DNA of 64,000 nucleotides from Piscicola geometra (taxonomy: Eukaryota > Annelida > Clitellata > Hirudinida > Piscicolidae), in NCBI GenBank assembly GCA_943735955.1, contig OX030955.1:12551383-12615382 (forward strand). The letters are read 5' to 3'. Positions 60,001 to 64,000 of the stretch are shown piece after piece (position 1 is the first letter of the stretch; every line of letters begins with the position of its first letter). The position numbers and the translations under genes are program-made. The notes below the pieces were generated by a model. It saw only the letters and a program-made list of their open reading frames with translations. It made no database searches and was not told the DNA's origin.

Positions 60001-63000
60001 ACTGCATCAACAACAGTGCCGACTACTGCATCGACAACAGTGCCGACCACTGCATTAACAACAGTGCCGACTACTGCATCGACAACAGTGCCGACTACTG
60101 CATCAACAACAGTGCCGACTACTGCATCGACAACAGTGCCGACTACTGCATCGACAACAGTGCCGACTATTGCATCAACTACAGGGCCGACTCCTGCATC
60201 GACAACAGTGCTGACTACTGCATCAACAACAGTGCCGACTACTGCATCGACAACAGTGCCGACTACTGCATCGACAACAGTGCCGACTAGTGCATCAACA
60301 GCAGTGATGACTACTGCATCGACAACAGTGCCGACTACTGCATCAACAACAGTGCCGACTATTGCATCGACAACAGTGCCGACTACTGCATCGACAACAG
60401 TGCCGACTACTGCATCGACAACAGTGTCGACTATTGCATCAACAACAGTGCCGAGTACTGCATCAACAACAGTGCCGACAACTGCTTCAACAACAGTGCC
60501 GACTACTGCATCGACAACAGTGCCGACCACTGCATCGACAACAGTGCCGACCACTGCATCGACAACAGTGCCGACTACTGCATCAACAGCAGTGACGACT
60601 ACTGCATCGACAACAGTGCCGACTACTGCATCAACAACAGTGCCGACTACTGCATCGACAACAGTGCCGACCACTGCATTAACAACAGTGCCGACTACTG
60701 CATCGACAACAGTGCCGACTACTGCATCAACAACAGTGCCAACTACTGCATCGACAACAGTGCCGACTACTGCATCGACAACAGTGCCGACTATTGCATC
60801 AACTACAGGGCCGACTCCTGCATCGACAACAGTGCTGGCTACTGCATCAACAACAGTGCCGACTACTGCATCGACAACAGTGCCGACTACTGCATCGACA
60901 ACAGTGCCGACTAGTGCATCAACAGCAGTGCCGACTACTGCATTGACAACAGTGCCGAAAACTGCATCAACAACAGTCCCGACTACTGCATCAACAACAG
61001 TGCCGACAACTGCTTCTACAACAGTGCCGACTACTGCATCGACAACAGTGCCGACCACTGCATCGACAACAGTGCCGACTACTGCATCATCAACAGTGCA
61101 GACTACTGCATCGACAACAGTGCCGACTACTGCATCAACAACAGTGCCGACTACTGCATCGACAACAGTGCCGACTACTGCATCGACAACAGTGCCGACT
61201 ACTGCATTGACAACAGTGCCGACAACTGCATCAACAACAGTCCCGACTACTGCATCGACAACAGTGCCGACTACTGCATCGACAACAGTGTCGACTATTG
61301 CATCAACAACAGTGCCGAGTACTGCATCAACAACAGTGCCGACAACTGCTTCAACAACAGTGCCGACTACTGCATCGACAACAGTGCCGACCACTGCATC
61401 GACAACAGTGCCGACCACTGCATCGACAACAGTGCCGACTACTGCATCAACAGCAGTGACGACTACTGCATCGACAACAGTGCCGACTACTGCATCAACA
61501 ACAGTGCCGACTACTGCATCGACAACAGTGCCGACCACTGCATTAACAACAGTGCCGACTACTGCATCGACAACAGTGCCGACTACTGCATCAACAACAG
61601 TGCCGACTACTGCATCGACAACAGTGCCGACTACTGCATCGACAACAGTGCCGACTATTGCATCAACTACAGGGCCGACTCCTGCATCGACAACAGTGCT
61701 GACTACTGCATCAACAACAGTGCCGACTACTGCATCGACAACAGTGCCGACTACTGCATCGACAACAGTGCCGACTAGTGCATCAACAGCAGTGATGACT
61801 ACTGCATCGACAACAGTGCCGACTACTGCATCAACAACAGTGCCGACTACTGCATCAACAACAGTGCCGATAACTGCATCGACAACAGTGCTGACTTCTG
61901 CATCGACAACAGTGCCGACTATTGCATCAACAACAGTGCCGACAACTGCATCGACAACAGTGCCGACCACTGCATCGACAACAGTGCCGACTACTGCATC
62001 AACAACAGTGCCGACTATTGCATCGACAACAGTGCCGACTATTGCATCAACTACAGTGCCGACTACTGCATCAACAACAGTGCCGACTACTGCATCGACA
62101 ACAGTGCCGACTATTGCATCAACAACAGAGCCGACAACTGCTTCAACAACAGTGCCGACTACTGCATCGACAACTGTGCCGAACACTGCATCGACAACAG
62201 TGCCGACTACTGCATCGACAACAGTGCCGACCACTGCATCGACAACAGTGCCGACTACTGCATCAACAACAGTGCCGACTATTGCATCGACAACAGTGCC
62301 GACTACTGCATCGACAACAGTGCCGACTACTGCATCGACAACAGTGCCGACTACTGCATCGACAACAGTGCCGACAACTGCATCAACAACAGTGCCGACT
62401 ACTGCATCGACAACAGTGCCGACTACTGCATCGACAACAGTGTCGACTATTGCATCAACAACAGTGCCGACAACTGCTTCAACAACAGTGCCGACTACTG
62501 CATCGACAACAGTGCCGAACACTGCATCGACAACAGTGCCGACTACTGCATCGACAACAGTGCCGACCACTGCATCGACAACAGTGCCGACTACTGCATC
62601 AACAACAGTGCCGACTATTGCATCGACAACAGTGCCGACTACTGCATCGACAACAGTGCCGACTACTGCATCGACAACAGTGTCGACTATTGCATCAACA
62701 ACAGTGCCGAGTACTGCATCAACAACAGTGCCGACAACTGCTTCAACAACAGTGCCGACTACTGCATCGACAACAGTGCCGACCACTGCATCGACAACAG
62801 TGCCGACCACTGCATCGACAACAGTGCCGACTACTGCATCAACAGCAGTGACGACTACTGCATCGACAACAGTGCCGACTACTGCATCAACAACAGTGCC
62901 GACTACTGCATCGACAACAGTGCCGACCACTGCATTAACAACAGTGCCGACTACTGCATCGACAACAGTGCCGACTACTGCATCAACAACAGTGCCGACT

Positions 63001-64000
63001 ACTGCATCGACAACAGTGCCGACTACTGCATCGACAACAGTGCCGACTATTGCATCAACTACAGGGCCGACTCCTGCATCGACAACAGTGCTGACTACTG
63101 CATCGACAACAGTGCCGACTACTGCATCAACAACAGTGCCGACTACTGCATCGACAACAGTGCCGACCACTGCATTAACAACAGTGCCGACTACTGCATC
63201 GACAACAGTGCCGACTACTGCATCAACAACAGTGCCGACTACTGCATCGACAACAGTGCCGACCACTGCATCGACAACAGTGCCGACTACTGCATCAACA
63301 ACAGTGCCGACTATTGCATCGACAACAGTGCCGACTATTGCATCAACTACAGTGCCGACTACTGCATCAACAACAGTGCCGACTACTGCATCGACAACAG
63401 TGCCGACTATTGCATCAACAACAGAGCCGACAACTGCTTCAACAACAGTGCCGACTACTGCATCGACAACTGTGCCGAACACTGCATCGACAACAGTGCC
63501 GACTACTGCATCGACAACAGTGCCGACCACTGCATCGACAACAGTGCCGACTACTGCATCAACAACAGTGCCGACTATTGCATCGACAACAGTGCCGACT
63601 ACTGCATCGACAACAGTGCCGACCACTGCATCGACAACAGTGCCGACTACTGCATCAACAACAGTGCCGACTATTGCATCGACAACAGTGCCGACTACTG
63701 CATCGACAACAGTGCCGACTACTGCATCGACAACAGTGCCGACTACTGCATCGACAACAGTGCCGAACACTGCATCGACAACAGTGCCGACTACTGCATC
63801 GACAACAGTGCCGACCACTGCATCGACAACAGTGCCGACTACTGCATCGACAACAGTGCCGACCACTGCATCGACAACAGTGCCGACTACTGCATCGACA
63901 ACAGTGCCGACTACTGCATCAACAACAGTGCCGACTACTGCATCGACAACAGTGCCGACTACTGCATCGACAACAGTGCCGACTATAACATCAACTACAG
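1..64000 (+). CDS. Internal part of a giant TTASTTVP-repeat, mucin-like Ser/Thr/Pro-rich protein (both ends missing)
   Basis: Frame +1 (first codon at base 1) is open through all 21,333 complete codons; I found no in-frame TAA, TAG or TGA. It encodes about 2,666 copies of the octapeptide TTASTTVP, so about 62% of residues are Ser or Thr and one in eight is Pro. That composition is typical of PTS domains in mucins and other secreted or wall glycoproteins, where Thr and Ser carry O-glycans; a lubricating, adhesive or coat role is inference. I found no Cys, Trp, Tyr, His, Arg or Asp, and only nine Lys, so there is no folded domain, disulfide, membrane segment or signal peptide here. Common variants are T2 to I, S or P; T1 to I; S4 to L; V7 to E or G; and P8 to L, S, T or M. 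Many other differences are silent. The only length change is an in-frame codon loss. Start, stop, promoter and splice sites must lie outside. Alternatives are a satellite open by chance, or a product from the other strand. I do not recognise the gene. Confidence 0.72.
625..3552. repeat. Tandem duplication of a 1,464-bp block (61 units): 625-2088 and 2089-3552
   Basis: Unit-by-unit comparison at an offset of 1,464 bp matches from 625, where the preceding units differ (ACC...TTA against ATT), up to 2088/3552. Rare shared markers confirm it: the ATC...GAA unit at 841 and 2305, the ATT...GAG unit at 1177 and 2641, and the V7-to-L unit (TTA...TTG) at 1465 and 2929. The breakpoints fall on whole units, so the coding frame is kept. 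Confidence 0.9.
3121..5136. repeat. Tandem duplication of a 1,008-bp block (42 units): 3121-4128 and 4129-5136
   Basis: At an offset of 1,008 bp the units match from the ATT...GGG unit at 3121/4129, through the Met-bearing unit at 3241/4249, to the TCG-ending (P8 to S) unit at 4105/5113. They diverge immediately outside. The left copy overlaps the end of the 1,464-bp duplication, so this event came after or was nested with it. Confidence 0.9.
11137..13968. repeat. Tandem duplication of a 1,416-bp block (59 units): 11137-12552 and 12553-13968
   Basis: Units match at an offset of 1,416 bp. Shared rare variants include ACA-TCT at the start of the units at 11257 and 12673, CCA in place of CCG near 11932 and 13348, and Met-bearing units at 11977 and 13393. 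Both edges fall on unit boundaries: the unit before (11113 against 12529) and the unit after (12553 against 13969) differ. The same 59-unit spacing recurs at 18437/19853. Confidence 0.88.
14665..17256. repeat. Tandem duplication of a 1,296-bp block (54 units): 14665-15960 and 15961-17256
   Basis: Units match at an offset of 1,296 bp, including the rare ACT-AAT unit (T2 to N) near 14905/16201, the GTT (A3 to V) unit just before it, and the Lys-bearing unit at 14761/16057. The right copy has two private C-to-A changes at 16049 and 16055, giving T6 to K and P8 to Q in one unit. The near-identity suggests a recent event. Confidence 0.9.
20929..22752. repeat. Tandem duplication of an 888-bp block (37 units): 20929-21816 and 21817-22704, homology to 22752
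   Basis: At an offset of 888 bp the units match, including the rare ATT-GCA-TCA-ACT-ACT unit at 21241 and 22129 (codon 6 ACT instead of ACA, silent). Match starts at 20929/21817 and continues two units past the second copy, so the exact junction is ambiguous by about 48 bp. Confidence 0.85.
22129..26640. repeat. Duplication with 2,304-bp (96-unit) period: about 22129-24336 and 24433-26640
   Basis: Shared rare units define it: Met-bearing unit followed by a TCA-TCG unit (A3 to S) at 22777/25081, and the T6-to-I (ATA) unit at 24289/26593. The last units of the interval between the copies differ, so roughly four units at the junction have been replaced or converted. Confidence 0.8.
27241..29952. 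repeat. Tandem duplication of a 1,368-bp block (57 units): 27241-28608 and 28609 to about 29952
   Basis: Met-bearing units preceded by ATT rather than AGT, and followed by a TCA-TCG unit, occur at 27889/29257 and 28537/29905, each pair 1,368 bp apart. The opening ACC unit matches at 27241/28609 and the units before it differ. Partial further copies of the same cassette lie at 30529. Confidence 0.82.
34177..38160. repeat. Tandem duplication of a 1,992-bp block (83 units): 34177-36168 and 36169-38160
   Basis: Met-bearing units at 34393/36385 and 35377/37369 and the rare Lys-plus-CCA unit at 36025/38017 all sit 1,992 bp apart. Near 36169 a pair of units (ACC...TTA and the next) present at the equivalent place after 38161 is missing, a 48-bp in-frame difference. 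Private changes include TTT (S4 to F) at 34858 and AAA (T5 to K) at 36301. Confidence 0.83.
39649..41448. repeat. Three tandem copies of a 600-bp block (25 units), plus a truncated fourth upstream
   Basis: Copies are 39649-40248, 40249-40848 and 40849-41448, each opening with an ACC unit followed by a Met-bearing unit (39673, 40273, 40873). A related copy of 456 bp (19 units) lies at 39193-39648 and lacks six units. Private substitutions are few: CAG (P8 to Q) at 39838, CCA at 40078, GAA-CCG and GCT-TTA around 40555-40572, and GAA (A3 to E) near 41431. Confidence 0.9.
49105..49125 (+). other. Unique 21-bp unit: the only length variant, an in-frame loss of one codon
   Basis: Here the unit reads ACT-ACT-GCA-TCG then ACA-ACG-CCG, so three bases spanning codons 6 and 7 are missing. 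The peptide becomes TTASTTP, with Val lost. All later units are shifted by 3 bp relative to the first 49 kb, but the codon frame continues unbroken. I saw no other departure from 24-bp spacing by following the line-to-line phase of the array. The unit is not copied in any of the duplicated blocks and makes a natural unique landmark in the array. Confidence 0.96.
49438..59061. repeat. Tandem duplication of a 4,776-bp block (199 units): about 49438-54213 and 54214-58989
   Basis: This is the largest duplication seen. Units match at an offset of 4,776 bp over almost the whole length, including rare shared markers: GTA at codon 7 near 49962/54738, TTC (V7 to F) near 51447/56223, ACG at codon 1 near 51070/55846, and the AAC-ACG unit near 53709/58485. 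Met-bearing units pair at 51910/56686 and 53302/58078. Differences are few, for example GCT against ACT at 49489/54265 and CTG in only one copy near 55434. The homology runs to 59061. Confidence 0.93.
58846..61821. repeat. Tandem duplication of a 1,488-bp block (62 units): 58846-60333 and 60334-61821
   Basis: Shared markers are the CTG-GCT junction (P8 to L followed by T1 to A) near 59346/60834, the AGT...GCA unit ending in CCG rather than ATG at 59422/60910, the T5-to-S unit (TCA-TCA) near 59600/61088, and Met-bearing units at 60286/61774. The left edge overlaps the end of the 4,776-bp duplication. A private change, AAA (T1 to K) at 60958, marks the right copy. Confidence 0.88.
63982..64000 (+). 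other. Last, cut-off unit with a private double change (codons 2-3 ATA-ACA)
   Basis: The partial unit reads ACT-ATA-ACA then TCA-ACT-ACA, giving T-I-T-S-T-T. Compared with the common ATT-GCA-TCA-ACT form it has two adjacent substitutions (T to A and G to A) that I did not see elsewhere. The codon frame is still open at the window edge. It may be an ordinary private variant or the first sign of more diverged repeats beyond. Confidence 0.8.

Larger units (their letters stand above)
1..64000. repeat. 24-bp tandem repeat array, about 2,666 units, filling the window
   Basis: Units start at base 1 and every 24 bp up to 49104. After a single 21-bp unit they restart at 49126 and keep the 24-bp register to the end, where the last unit (from 63982) is cut after 19 bp. 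The most frequent unit has codons ACT-ACT-GCA-TCG followed by ACA-ACA-GTG-CCG. Recurrent variants affect few positions: TCG or TCA at codon 4; ACT, ACC or ACA at codon 1; GCA or GCT at codon 3; ATT, AGT, TCT or CCT at codon 2. Each unit has two CpG sites in its consensus form and 54% GC. Array homogeneity plus larger duplicated blocks indicate growth by unequal exchange or replication slippage. There is no unique flanking DNA at either edge, so the real array is longer than 64 kb. Confidence 0.99.

Noticed and set aside
1925..63988. Many ATG-to-stop reading frames in frame +2 with Leu-Leu-His-Arg-Gln-Gln-Cys-Arg type repeats
   Set aside because: They are shadows of the same 24-bp repeat. They start at ATT-GCA variants that create ATG across codons and end wherever TTA, TTG, ATG or CTG variants make a stop in that frame. 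Their ends differ between near-identical blocks and they have no upstream signals.
1..64000. CRISPR array
   Set aside because: Spacing is regular, but there are no unique spacers: every 24-bp unit is a variant of the same sequence and there are no cas genes.
1..64000. Antisense giant gene with a GTVVDAVV repeat
   Set aside because: The frame is open, but its codons are all at least two changes from a stop, so this is expected by chance. Common silent variants on + (GCA/GCT) change Asp to Glu there, and the repeat fits no family that I recognise. Kept as a caution in the findings.
1..64000. Non-coding centromeric or heterochromatic satellite
   Set aside because: Not fully excluded. Disfavoured because the unit is a multiple of three, the only indel is in frame, no stop occurs at the vulnerable Ser codon, and the peptide is a classic mucin-type composition.

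Overview
The whole 64 kb window is one uninterrupted tandem array of a 24-bp unit. The consensus unit is eight codons: codons 1-4 are ACT-ACT-GCA-TCG and codons 5-8 are ACA-ACA-GTG-CCG. In the frame starting at base 1 it reads Thr-Thr-Ala-Ser-Thr-Thr-Val-Pro (TTASTTVP). I count about 2,666 units. All are 24 bp except one 21-bp unit at 49105-49125, which loses exactly one codon. No unrelated sequence, intron, RNA gene, mobile element or second gene is visible, and the array runs off both ends of the window.

Frame +1 has no stop codon from base 1 to base 64000 (21,333 codons). The best reading is an internal stretch of a gigantic Ser/Thr/Pro-rich, mucin-like protein: about 62% Ser+Thr, roughly 2 MDa of polypeptide in this window alone, and probably heavily O-glycosylated if secreted. 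Neither the start nor the end of the gene lies here. ATG-to-stop gene finding misses this frame because it has no stop; it reports instead short Leu/His/Arg/Gln/Cys-rich peptides from frame +2, which are artefacts. One caution applies: the antisense frame in codon register with +1 (repeat Gly-Thr-Val-Val-Asp-Ala-Val-Val) is also stop-free, so openness alone does not prove the strand. I prefer + because the peptide is mucin-like and because some common variants are silent only on +.

The array has strong higher-order structure. Blocks of 25 to 199 units are tandemly duplicated, always in whole units. The clearest are 1,464 bp (625-3552), 1,008 bp (3121-5136), 1,416 bp (11137-13968), 1,296 bp (14665-17256), 888 bp (20929-22752), 2,304 bp (22129-26640), 1,368 bp (27241-29952), 1,992 bp (34177-38160), 600 bp in three copies (39649-41448), 4,776 bp (49438-59061) and 1,488 bp (58846-61821). 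This points to repeated unequal exchange with the reading frame kept.

Organism: the sequence does not identify it. GC of the consensus is 54%. A 64 kb intronless PTS-repeat exon suits a eukaryote (insect or other invertebrate mucin or secreted glue, or a fungal or protist surface glycoprotein). A giant bacterial or archaeal surface protein cannot be excluded. A purely non-coding satellite is the main alternative.
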